Below, one piece after another: positions 1 to 5,036 of a stretch of DNA of 11,006 nt; position 1 is the stretch's first letter, and each line of letters opens with the position of its first letter. Location: NCBI GenBank assembly GCA_030637455.1, contig DAOWGL010000082.1:1-11006 (forward strand), written 5' to 3'. The position numbers and the translations under genes were made by a program. Below the pieces are notes generated by a model that did not search any database, was not told where the DNA came from, and worked only from the letters and a program-made list of their open reading frames with translations. This DNA is from Candidatus Nitrosopumilus sp. Lineage in GTDB: Archaea; Thermoproteota; Nitrososphaeria; Nitrososphaerales; Nitrosopumilaceae.

Positions 1-30
1 AGTTTTTGTGCTAGTTTTTGTGCTAGTTTT
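1..30. repeat. 12-bp tandem repeat in the TrmI tail
   Basis: The unit AGTTTTTGTGCT occurs twice in tandem (1-12, 13-24) followed by a partial third copy. Read on the minus strand it encodes the repeating Ser-Thr-Lys-Thr tail of the methyltransferase. More copies may lie outside the window. Confidence 0.75.
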
Positions 31-882
31 TTTAACAGTTTTTGAAGGTACTTTCTTTGGAGTTTCTGAAACTTTAGTGGGTTTTGTAGATTTTCTAGAT
101 TTTCTATCAAAAAATGCCTTTCTTGCAAAGCAAAGATAGGTAGTGTGACCAATTCCTTGGAAGGAATGTCTTGTTTTTCCATCTCTAGCTTCTATCGTTC
201 TGATAATATGTTCAGTAGATTCAATGTCAGTAAATTCATTTTCAACTAGAGCCATGGTTAATTTTTCCAATTGGTTCATTGTAGGGCAAATTGCAAACAT
301 AGTTCCACTGCCCTTTAACATCTTTCTAACTTGAGGAATCACAACCCAAGGATCGCCCAAATCAATTATGGCCATATCCATTTCCTCCAACGGCATTTTT
401 TTAGCAGTTTTTAAATCCAAATTATGCTGAGTCACATATTTTGAAACTCCAGCTTTTTTGATATTTTTTGCAGCAATTTTCATAAAGTTTTCATCCACAT
501 CAAATGTGTATACATGTCCACGTGGTTTTACAACACTAGCTACAAATGATGTCAATGAACCACTACCAGTTCCAATTTCTAAGATTTTTTGTCCATCACC
601 AATTCCAGCTCTTGCAATAATGTATCCAATGTCTTTTGGATATACAATTTGTGTGCCATGTTGAATTTTCATTACATAATCATACATTGTTGGCTCTAAA
701 AGATAGACATACTTGTCCTTGTTTGTCATTAATCTAGAACCATACTCTTTGCCAATTGCATCAGCGTGTTTGAGGACACCAATGTGAGTGTGAAAAGATT
801 CCTTTTTAGAAATTTTAGCTAACCATTTTTTTGAATTGTTATAGAAGAATAGTACCGGAGAATTATTCTTAATTATAGTCAT
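1..882 (-). CDS. trmI: tRNA (adenine-N1)-methyltransferase, TrmI/Gcd14 family (3' end outside window)
   Basis: S-adenosylmethionine-dependent enzyme that in archaea makes 1-methyladenosine at tRNA positions 57/58, a cytoplasmic modification that stabilises the T-loop. The reading frame is open from the ATG at 882 to the left edge (294 codons, no stop). Seen: an N-terminal region ending in a QHGTQIVYPKDIGYI stretch typical of the family, then the SAM motif I EIGTGSGSLT near residue 101, an acidic motif II (FDVDENFMKIA), and the IIDLGDPW motif near residue 174. The end of the visible protein is a low-complexity Lys/Thr/Ser tail (KTVKKTSTKTSTKT), an extension beyond the catalytic core. A second ATG at 886 is in another frame and opens only a five-codon ORF, so 882 is the better start. 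A TATA-like TTATCTAAAATTTT lies about 25 nt upstream. The family assignment is firm; the exact modified position is inferred from the family. Confidence 0.9.
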   Translation of the reverse strand, partial: MTIIKNNSPVLFFYNNSKKWLAKISKKESFHTHIGVLKHADAIGKEYGSRLMTNKDKYVYLLEPTMYDYVMKIQHGTQIVYPKDIGYIIARAGIGDGQKILEIGTGSGSLTSFVASVVKPRGHVYTFDVDENFMKIAAKNIKKAGVSKYVTQHNLDLKTAKKMPLEEMDMAIIDLGDPWVVIPQVRKMLKGSGTMFAICPTMNQLEKLTMALVENEFTDIESTEHIIRTIEARDGKTRHSFQGIGHTTYLCFARKAFFDRKSRKSTKPTKVSETPKKVPSKTVKKTSTKTSTKT

Positions 883-986
883 ACATTTTGCCTCAAAATT
901 TTAGATAAGAATCTACTGGTTATTCGTGGCTATAGAGAGTAGAAAGAGATTCGTAAAAAATCACCTAGTTTTTACATCACTATACT

Positions 987-1109
987 GGTAATCTGTTGCG
1001 TGATTCCAAAAATCGCGATTACCAAATCGGGTAATCAAAACGCAATAATGAAGAACGGATTCTCCATTCTTCATGAGATTGGAAGGACCTCTTCAGTTCT
1101 TTCAATCTC
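987..1109 (+). other. cluster of inverted repeats; possible structured RNA or regulatory site
   Basis: This sits in a 294-bp stretch (887-1180) with no gene. Seen: GGTAATC (987-993), its complement GATTACC (1017-1023), and GGTAATC again (1030-1036), so the middle element can pair with either neighbour. Inside the first arm, CGTGATT (999-1005) pairs with AATCGCG (1011-1017). Next, ATGAAGAACGGA (1048-1059) and TCCATTCTTCAT (1063-1074) form a 12-bp hairpin with one mismatch as plus-strand RNA (a G-U pair on the minus strand). Last, a 13-bp stem pairs 1075-1087 with 1097-1109, with two G-U pairs as plus-strand RNA. T-rich DNA follows at 1120-1135. It may be a small RNA, the leader of the gene at 1181, or protein-binding palindromes. 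The transcribed strand is uncertain because the wobble evidence conflicts. Confidence 0.4.
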
Positions 1110-1151
1110 GCTTTAGATTATTTTTCTAAATTTTTGAAAATAAACAATATG

Positions 1152-1164
1152 CTTAAGTTCAAAA
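1152..1164 (+). promoter_or_regulatory. BRE/TATA-like promoter of the microprotein gene
   Basis: CTTAAGTTCAAAA begins 29 nt before the GTG at 1181. The same CTTAA-G-TTYA core precedes the genes at 1576 and 1815 at 29-30 nt, which is the spacing expected for an archaeal promoter making a leaderless mRNA. Confidence 0.6.
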
Positions 1165-1180
1165 TTTCTGTAGAGAACTT

Positions 1181-1288
1181 GTGAGTGTTAGAACAAGCGT
1201 ATTTTCAACAAAAGAGATGGCAATAATTATAGGAATTTCAGCAATCGCCTCATCAATATTGTACATCTTATACGTTACAAGCAAGTAA
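1181..1288 (+). CDS. 35-residue single-helix membrane microprotein
   Basis: Short ORF starting at GTG and ending in TAA. An ATG at 1217 lies in the same frame, but the promoter spacing favours the GTG. Seen: about 12 polar residues (including KE just before the helix), then one hydrophobic segment from about residue 13 to 32 (MAIIIGISAIASSILYILYV), then a short TSK tail. This is the plan of a single-pass membrane peptide. Support for expression is the promoter motif shared with two neighbouring genes at matching distance, and a downstream hairpin followed by eight Ts. Function is unknown. Peptides of this size often act as small subunits or regulators of membrane complexes, but nothing here names a partner. 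Existence is an inference from sequence pattern. Confidence 0.5.
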   Translation: MSVRTSVFSTKEMAIIIGISAIASSILYILYVTSK

Positions 1289-1326
1289 TTAGATTCTAAA
1301 CCATTTTTGAGATAATTATCCAGAAT

Positions 1327-1395
1327 TGATAAACACCGTAGAGTTTGTTACGGCTATCATTTGGGCCATTTTGATTGGAATGTTCTCTTTTTTTT
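1327..1395 (+). terminator. hairpin and T8 tract after the microprotein gene
   Basis: TGATA (1327-1331) and CCGTA (1336-1340) pair with TACGG (1349-1353) and TATCA (1355-1359), giving an interrupted 10-bp stem. A run of eight Ts follows at 1388-1395. Archaeal RNA polymerase stops at T-runs, so this is a plausible 3' end for the transcript starting near 1181. Confidence 0.45.
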
Positions 1396-1516
1396 AGATT
1401 TCTAGAATTTCATCAGGGTGATCTTCACTCAAATGCTTTAGAAATTCTTCTTCTTCAACATTATTTTGCTTGAAACTACAAGAGGTAAAGATACAGTTGA
1501 AATTCAATGATATCAT
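1394..1516 (-). CDS. possible 40-residue acidic small protein
   Basis: ATG at 1516 to TAA at 1394 on the minus strand. The first half is hydrophobic and Cys-containing (FNCIFTSC). The second half is strongly acidic and helix-prone (VEEEEFLKHLSEDHPDEILEI), which looks like real protein more than random AT-rich DNA. No family is recognised. A good TATA box at 25 nt is not obvious: the nearest AT-rich motif is the promoter of the divergent gene at 1576, read backwards. A shorter product starting inside the ORF is possible. Low confidence; it could be chance. Confidence 0.3.
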   Translation of the reverse strand: MISLNFNCIFTSCSFKQNNVEEEEFLKHLSEDHPDEILEI

Positions 1517-1545
1517 TTTACAGTTCTACTAAAAAAATCAATACG

Positions 1546-1560
1546 CTTAAAGTTTATAAT
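1546..1560 (+). promoter_or_regulatory. BRE/TATA promoter of the 65-aa gene
   Basis: CTTAAAGTTTATAAT starts 30 nt before the ATG at 1576. It decides the start: a longer frame from an ATG at 1507 would place this promoter inside the coding region. Confidence 0.7.
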
Positions 1561-1575
1561 TATTTGATACAAATT

Positions 1576-1773
1576 ATGGAAGGAGCAGATACTGCCAAAT
1601 TTGACCATCAGAGAAATAAATCTGAAATAGTAAATCTAGTCAAAGAGATGTTTAGTCAAGACAAATGGGGTGATGAAAAATACAAGAAAAAACTGCAAGA
1701 ATTAGTTACAAAAGATGAAAAACTAGTTCAAGAAGTGATTAGAAAAATAAAAGAAGAAAAAGGCATAGAGTGA
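1576..1773 (+). CDS. small charged helical protein, unknown function (65 aa)
   Basis: The ATG at 1576 is chosen over one at 1507 because a strong TATA element lies at 1546-1560, exactly where a leaderless mRNA beginning at 1576 would need it. The product is highly charged and predicted helical: an N-terminal polar part (MEGADTAKFDHQRNKSE), an amphipathic helix (IVNLVKEMFSQDKW), then Lys/Glu-rich helices ending in VIRKIKEEKGIE. There is no Cys, no signal peptide and no membrane segment, so it is probably a cytosolic protein or a small partner subunit. No family is recognised. The next gene, at 1815, follows after 41 bp but carries its own copy of the promoter motif, so the two are probably separate transcripts under similar control. 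Confidence 0.75.
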   Translation: MEGADTAKFDHQRNKSEIVNLVKEMFSQDKWGDEKYKKKLQELVTKDEKLVQEVIRKIKEEKGIE

Positions 1774-1785
1774 CATTCCAATAAC

Positions 1786-1800
1786 CTTAAGTTTACAAAT
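1786..1800 (+). promoter_or_regulatory. BRE/TATA promoter of the 75-aa gene
   Basis: CTTAAGTTTACAAAT starts 29 nt before the GTG at 1815, matching the motif and spacing at 1152 and 1546. Confidence 0.65.
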
Positions 1801-1814
1801 AATTTAGAAACGTT

Positions 1815-2042
1815 GTGAAAGAGATTTTTGTATATTGTAAAACATGCAAGAAAAAAGTAAAAGCCGTAATTTTGACAAAACATGACAAAGAATATGATGA
1901 ATCAACTAGCAGTTACAAACGATATGGTATGGTCAAAATTTTACAGCACACCATGGGATTTAGAAAAAACTGTGAGGATACATCACAAATCAAAACAATT
2001 GTAGAATCAGACTCTAAGGATAGTAACGGAGTAATGAATTAG
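1815..2042 (+). CDS. small Cys-pair protein, possible zinc binding (75 aa)
   Basis: GTG start, 29 nt after its promoter motif, and TAG stop. The N-terminus reads KEIFVYCKTCKKKVKAV: a CxxC pair at residues 8 and 11 followed by a run of lysines, as in half of a zinc ribbon. Later candidate ligands are His23, His45 and Cys53, so a complete metal site could be built from distant residues, but the usual second CxxC is absent. The C-terminal part is polar and Asp/Ser-rich. No membrane segment is seen. Basic, small proteins of this type can bind nucleic acids or other proteins; this is inference only. Family not recognised. Confidence 0.7.
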   Translation: MKEIFVYCKTCKKKVKAVILTKHDKEYDESTSSYKRYGMVKILQHTMGFRKNCEDTSQIKTIVESDSKDSNGVMN

Positions 2043-2107
2043 ATGAGAAATCTAACCATTACAGCATAATTCAAAGCGTTATTTACCTCAAAAATCAAAG
2101 TTATGTG

Positions 2108-2165
2108 CTGATGATTATTACAACGGGTTCTATCTGATTTCCTCAAATTTGATGAGTATTGCCGA
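2108..2165 (+). ncRNA. possible C/D-box-like guide RNA
   Basis: TGATGA (2109-2114, C-like), then 19 nt, CTGA (2134-2137, D'-like), then 12 nt, TGATGA (2150-2155, C'-like), then CCGA (2162-2165, imperfect D). The box order is that of archaeal 2'-O-methylation guides. However, the last guide interval is only 6 nt, the D box deviates, and the base before the first box is C instead of a purine. Offered as a weak candidate. Confidence 0.2.
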
Positions 2166-2218
2166 ATAATGAAGCTATTTCTTGTGTATAGAGGATGGAA
2201 TTCTAAAACAACTACGCA

Positions 2219-2291
2219 TGATTATTTTTGATCGAACGTTTAGAAATTTAACAAAAAAGTAATCATTTTTGATTCTGGTTTTTTAACAAAA
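2219..2291. repeat. imperfect tandem repeat of about 35 bp
   Basis: GATTATTTTTGAT followed by TTTAACAAAAA (2220-2257) is repeated as AATCATTTTTGAT followed by TTTAACAAAAA (2261-2292) with a shorter middle. It is AT-rich and noncoding. It may supply duplicated promoter elements for the structured stretch that follows, or be a local duplication. Confidence 0.4.
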
Positions 2292-2300
2292 ACATAGACG

Positions 2301-2415
2301 TAAGTGGTTCAATGAGTCAGAGACATCTCGCGGTGTTAGCTGGAAGAGCCCATTGCTCACATAAACTAGTTAATGCAATTTAGTGTCTCCCTAGTAAAGG
2401 AGACTGACTTTTTTT
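2301..2415 (+). ncRNA. candidate structured RNA ending in a hairpin-T7 terminator
   Basis: Noncoding stretch in the 441-bp gap before 2484. Seen: AGTCA (2315-2319) can pair with TGACT (2405-2409), GAGAC (2320-2324) with GTCTC (2385-2389), and GAGC/GCTC form a small hairpin (2346-2358). At the 3' end GTCTCC (2385-2390) and GGAGAC (2399-2404) form a perfect 6-bp hairpin, soon followed by seven Ts (2409-2415). The GAGAC pairing and the terminator hairpin exclude each other, as in an attenuator. No known RNA class is recognised; the tRNA, 5S, SRP and RNase P signature motifs looked for were not found. Confidence 0.4.
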
Positions 2416-2448
2416 CCGCGGTGTGAATAAAAAACACTCTACCCCAAA

Positions 2449-2463
2449 CAGTATTTTAAGACC
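2449..2463 (+). promoter_or_regulatory. TATA-like promoter of the 106-aa gene
   Basis: CAGTATTTTAAGACC, with its TATTTTAAG core ending 24 nt before the TTG start at 2484. Confidence 0.5.
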
Positions 2464-2483
2464 AAACAAGGTACGATATCAAA

Positions 2484-2804
2484 TTGACAGAAATTCAACT
2501 AGATGGTTCAGGTGGATGGATTAATGCAGATCTTACGGATGAGCAAGTAACAAAATCAAAACTTGTTCCAAATATGGATAAGCATTTTTTGTCATCACTT
2601 GAAAAATTAGATACTGCAAAAATGTCAAAACACTTTTGCAAACAATGCGATGCAGAGTTTGAGGGTCCTACTCAAATACAAATTGAAGAGAAACCAAACG
2701 AAGCAGTTGCAGATGGATTAACTTTGATAGAAAGAGGGCAATACACATGTCACAAGTGTAACTCGATTATCGGAGAATACAGAGTATTTCAGAAAACAGA
2801 ATAA
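2484..2804 (+). CDS. zinc-ribbon protein of unknown function (106 aa)
   Basis: The frame begins at TTG 2484: no ATG or GTG exists between it and an in-frame TAA at 2457, and the TATA-like box ends about 25 nt away. The N-terminal half (residues 1-47) is a polar, possibly helical region (GSGGWINADLTDEQVTKSKLVPN). The C-terminal half carries two CxxC pairs, C52/C55 (FCKQCDAEFEG) and C89/C92 (YTCHKCNSIIGEY), separated by a Glu-rich, hydrophilic stretch. This is a classic four-Cys zinc ribbon. Such single-ribbon proteins commonly bind nucleic acid or act as adaptors in transcription or translation, but no specific partner is indicated. A T-rich stretch at 2821-2837 could end its transcript. No family name can be given. 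Confidence 0.8.
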   Translation: MTEIQLDGSGGWINADLTDEQVTKSKLVPNMDKHFLSSLEKLDTAKMSKHFCKQCDAEFEGPTQIQIEEKPNEAVADGLTLIERGQYTCHKCNSIIGEYRVFQKTE

Positions 2805-2817
2805 ATCACTAAGTTAT

Positions 2818-2838
2818 TCTGAATTTTTATTTTTATTC
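2818..2838 (+). terminator. T-rich transcript end after the zinc-ribbon gene
   Basis: Two T-runs (ATTTTTATTTTTATT) lie 20 nt after the stop codon, with no hairpin, which is the usual archaeal form. Confidence 0.4.
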
Positions 2839-2860
2839 CCAGCCTAAATAATGCGTATTC

Positions 2861-2869
2861 ATTAAATAC
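2861..2869 (+). promoter_or_regulatory. TATA box of the 45-aa gene
   Basis: ATTAAATAC is centred 25 nt before the ATG at 2890. Confidence 0.5.
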
Positions 2870-2889
2870 AGCAATTTTGTACTTAGATT

Positions 2890-3027
2890 ATGTCAAATCA
2901 AAAATGCGTATCATGTGGAATTGGTTTCTTCTCCCCAACAGGAGCAGAGAAATGTTCCAAATGTGCAGGTAGCGAATCTCAAGGACAAGAAGGTCATGAT
3001 TCCTGTGGTTGTGGACACAGCCATTAA
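2890..3027 (+). CDS. 45-residue Cys/His-rich zinc microprotein
   Basis: ATG to TAA, 45 codons, with a TATA-like ATTAAATAC about 25 nt upstream, so the mRNA is probably leaderless. Seen: CVSCGIGFFSPTGAEKCSKCAG, a compact four-Cys ribbon (C6, C9, C22, C25), then an acidic/Gly linker and a C-terminal CGCGHSH tail with two Cys and two His (C39, C41, H43, H45). With seven further His/Cys/Gly-rich residues in the tail, the peptide could hold more than one metal ion. Its role is unknown: a nucleic-acid-binding ribbon, or metal (Zn, Cu or Ni) buffering, are both possible. A T7 tract directly follows the stop. The gene just downstream at 3062 has no clear TATA of its own and may be partly read through from this one. 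Confidence 0.75.
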   Translation: MSNQKCVSCGIGFFSPTGAEKCSKCAGSESQGQEGHDSCGCGHSH

Positions 3028-3040
3028 TTCTTTTTTTCTC
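3028..3040 (+). terminator. T7 tract after the zinc microprotein
   Basis: TTCTTTTTTTCTC begins right after the TAA; a likely archaeal termination tract. Confidence 0.45.
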
Positions 3041-3061
3041 TAACATGGATATGTCAAACTC

Positions 3062-3571
3062 ATGACAAAAACATCTCAAGAAATGAAAGAACTAGTAGAG
3101 GAATTCATCAAAGTTACAAATATCAAATATGAGGATCAAACTGAAAAAATCAAAGAGAAAAGTCAGATTATAGATTGGCAGTTTCATGTAGGAAGTAATG
3201 TTATAGTTAGCAAAAATGCAAACAGATCAGATAGAGTTCATGTCAATGTGAATATGAGATTCCCACCCCAAGATGTCAAATTACTGGTAATGAAAAATAT
3301 ATCATTTTCTAAAGCAATAATGGAGATTAGTGAGATTTGCACAATTTGTGGAGTTGGGCATCAATGGATTAAAGATAGTGAAAACATCGCAGGATTGGCA
3401 ATATTTTCCCACGTAGATGAGGAATCGCTAGATAGAGTATCATTTCACAATACATGGGATAACGTGGCAAGAGTCTCAGGGCATGTTCAAAAAATTCTTC
3501 GTTCAAATTTCAGCGGATTTTCAGCTCAAAACAAGATTGATGCAACAGTTGACAAATCAATGTACGGGTAA
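3062..3571 (+). CDS. conserved-looking archaeal hypothetical protein (169 aa)
   Basis: ATG start; soluble, alpha/beta in pattern, with no signal peptide or membrane segment. An N-terminal helix (EMKELVEEFIKVTN) is followed by a strand-turn-strand region with IDWQFHVGSNVIVSKNANRSDRVHVNVNMRF, a helix-rich middle containing a lone CTICG pair, and a C-terminal helical part. The layout (helix, then a W-x-F-x-V strand, glycine turn, and paired strands ending in a basic/acidic RSDRV) recalls the small archaeal families of uncharacterised function such as DUF2299, but the match is by memory of pattern and not proved. One CxxC alone is unlikely to make a zinc site unless the protein dimerises. The gene at 3614 follows after 42 bp on the same strand and may be co-transcribed. 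Confidence 0.75.
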   Translation: MTKTSQEMKELVEEFIKVTNIKYEDQTEKIKEKSQIIDWQFHVGSNVIVSKNANRSDRVHVNVNMRFPPQDVKLLVMKNISFSKAIMEISEICTICGVGHQWIKDSENIAGLAIFSHVDEESLDRVSFHNTWDNVARVSGHVQKILRSNFSGFSAQNKIDATVDKSMYG

Positions 3572-3613
3572 GACCGAAATGAACATACACTAGTAAAATG
3601 GAGCAAAAATGAA

Positions 3614-3913
3614 ATGATTTCCTTTGATCACAGAGTATTAAGCGAATACAGAATTAAAATAGCAAAAATTGAGACACTTGCAAAGTCCATCTTATCTCAT
3701 AGAGACCCTAAAAGTGAGGAATCTAAAGGTGCCTCTGAATTTCTAAATGTACTGATTAATGAGACAGACAAGTATTATGAAAATAACAGTACTGTACTAT
3801 CAAATAATGGTAAAAGACCACATGCTCGCTCCAGACTAGCAGAAACCAAAGAATGGAATGAGAATGTTGAGAAATACTATGAGAAAAATCCTAGACGAAG
3901 ACCAAGAAAATAG
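3614..3913 (+). CDS. small basic helical protein, unknown function (99 aa)
   Basis: The ATG at 3614 is the only usable start: ATGs at 3598 and 3609 lie in other frames and stop within a few codons. Two helical stretches (SEYRIKIAKIETLAKSILSH and GASEFLNVLINETDKYY) are followed by a polar linker and a very basic C-terminus (NPRRRPRK) of the kind that binds nucleic acid or acidic partners. It has no Cys, membrane helix or signal peptide. It probably belongs to the same transcript as the 169-aa gene upstream. Its stop lies one base from the stop of the convergent response regulator gene, leaving no room for a separate terminator. Function unknown. Confidence 0.7.
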   Translation: MISFDHRVLSEYRIKIAKIETLAKSILSHRDPKSEESKGASEFLNVLINETDKYYENNSTVLSNNGKRPHARSRLAETKEWNENVEKYYEKNPRRRPRK

Positions 3914-3914
3914 A

Positions 3915-4508
3915 TTAGACTAGTTGAGATAATTTTTGAATATGAGTTAGGTCGTTTTCTGCTGCCAAGTTTAATGCCTTTTGCATTTCTTGTTTGTATG
4001 CTTCAATGTTTTGCTCATCATTTTTGAGAATTTTACATTCTTGTAAGACTGGAAGTTCTTTGAAATTTTTGTATTGATCATGGGTCATCACACATGTGTA
4101 TGATTTTGAATCATCTTTGAATGAATATTGGATTTTAAATGGCATTGTAGTGTTTGTCTCCACCAAAATTGTTTGAACCAAATTATTTACGTCGACTGGT
4201 TTGGGAATTATTTTGTTAGGCTGCAAAGTTTCCACCCCATCATTCATTGATGGCGAGGCACCCCCCGTAACAATTAGAATGACACTTTTTGGGTTAATTT
4301 TTCTGATTTCTTTTAATGCGTATAGCCCATCATATTCGGGCATCATCATATCTAGTAAAACTGCATCAGGATGAAATTTGTTGTAGAGTTGTACGGCTTC
4401 TAATCCATTGTAGCCTTTACCAATGACATTAATTCCATGAATTTCTAAAAGTTCAGACATTGAATATACAATATCCTCACTATCATCAATTACAATTACA
4501 CTAGTCAT
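3915..4508 (-). CDS. response regulator with CheY-like receiver domain and unassigned C-terminal domain
   Basis: Cytoplasmic output partner of a two-component system; a histidine kinase would phosphorylate it on Asp. Receiver domain at residues 1-115: acidic pocket D8-D9, phosphoacceptor D53 in AVLLDMMMPEYDG, switch Thr81 (VTGGAS) and Lys103 in IIPKPVD, all conserved, so it should be competent for phosphotransfer. The C-terminal part, about residues 116-197, begins with a beta-like stretch (PFKIQYSFKDDSKSYTCVMTHDQYKNF) and ends in helices (QEMQKALNLAAENDLTHIQKL). It is not one of the common helix-turn-helix outputs, so the output mode is unknown. The start is the ATG at 4508. The truncated kinase on the same strand at 5037-5480 is the only candidate partner in the window, 528 bp upstream. 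Confidence 0.9.
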   Translation of the reverse strand: MTSVIVIDDSEDIVYSMSELLEIHGINVIGKGYNGLEAVQLYNKFHPDAVLLDMMMPEYDGLYALKEIRKINPKSVILIVTGGASPSMNDGVETLQPNKIIPKPVDVNNLVQTILVETNTTMPFKIQYSFKDDSKSYTCVMTHDQYKNFKELPVLQECKILKNDEQNIEAYKQEMQKALNLAAENDLTHIQKLSQLV

Positions 4509-4619
4509 TTCAATCCCATGCCCATTCCTAGTTTTGATCGATTATGAGATTAACAGGTGTCTGTTCAATAAAGAAATAACACAATAATAATAGTAAATCA
4601 GGTTCATGTATTTAAAATC

Positions 4620-4646
4620 ATATTTTCATACTTTTTATGAAAATAT
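4620..4646. promoter_or_regulatory. perfect 11-bp inverted repeat, possible operator
   Basis: ATATTTTCATA (4620-4630) and its exact complement TATGAAAATAT (4636-4646) are separated by CTTTT. It lies in the 528-bp gap, about 110 bp upstream of the response regulator start. It is symmetric and AT-rich, as for a dimeric DNA-binding protein, and could also form a hairpin in RNA of either strand. Confidence 0.5.
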
Positions 4647-4777
4647 TAAATGTGTAATTTTCAATTCTTCAGAATAAATGCTTTCAAGGGAATATTCTAG
4701 GACACATTGGTGACGCTCAGATAGTTTGCAGATTAATTCGACTCTCAAGCAATTTTGGTAAAGTTTATTGGTATAAA

Positions 4778-4885
4778 GCAAATCTAAAGCAGTAATTGGT
4801 TTGCACGCCAAGTTGTGTTTTCCGACCTAGTGGCTTTGGTTGCTAGTCGTAAAATCAACCGTTAGCATCTTCGGGTGCTAACGAC
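4778..4885 (+). ncRNA. candidate structured RNA with UUCG-capped 10-bp hairpin
   Basis: In the long gap between the response regulator and kinase genes. CGTTAGCATC (4860-4869) and GGTGCTAACG (4874-4883) pair over 10 bp around a TTCG loop, giving the extra-stable C(UUCG)G cap. The one imperfect pair is U-G only when read from the plus strand. Upstream, GCAAATC (4778-4784) pairs with GGTTTGC (4798-4804), again with G-U on the plus strand, and GGTTG (4838-4842) with CAACC (4856-4860). A TATA-like AAGTTTATTGG (4760-4770) precedes. No RNA family is recognised and no ORF covers it. The strand call rests on the wobble pairs and the tetraloop sense. The rest of the 4509-5036 gap shows only the palindrome at 4620 and a small hairpin at 4990-5011. 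Confidence 0.45.
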
Positions 4886-4989
4886 ATCATTTCTTCAATC
4901 AATAAATTGGAACGGAATGTTAACTGTCACATAGATTAAGAATATCAAACTAAAAGTTAGACATTGCAATTGGGTTCAACTCCACTGGG

Positions 4990-5011
4990 ATTCCCCTACC
5001 ATTTTGGGAAT
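4990..5011. other. 6-bp hairpin beyond the kinase stop codon
   Basis: ATTCCC (4990-4995) pairs with GGGAAT (5006-5011). It is 25 bp beyond the stop of the minus-strand kinase gene, so it may shape the 3' end of that mRNA, but no T-run follows on that strand. Confidence 0.3.
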
Positions 5012-5036
5012 AGAAATGAACGCAGATGTCATAAAA

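Noticed and set aside
458..664. 68-aa ORF on the plus strand
   Set aside because: Antisense to the SAM-binding core of TrmI.
2169..2231. 20-codon ORF with ATG
   Set aside because: No convincing promoter or protein-like pattern; it lies next to noncoding repeats.
2329..2424. CGCGGTGT twice (2329-2336 and 2417-2424)
   Set aside because: Only 8 bp; too short to call a repeat, though GC-rich for this DNA.
2888..3079. 63-aa ORF on the minus strand
   Set aside because: It is opposite the Cys/His microprotein at 2890-3027, whose plus-strand frame has a clear zinc-ribbon pattern and promoter.
4940..4990. tRNA-like GGGTTCAACTCC (T-loop resemblance)
   Set aside because: The flanking bases do not form a T stem, and no acceptor or anticodon arms fit.
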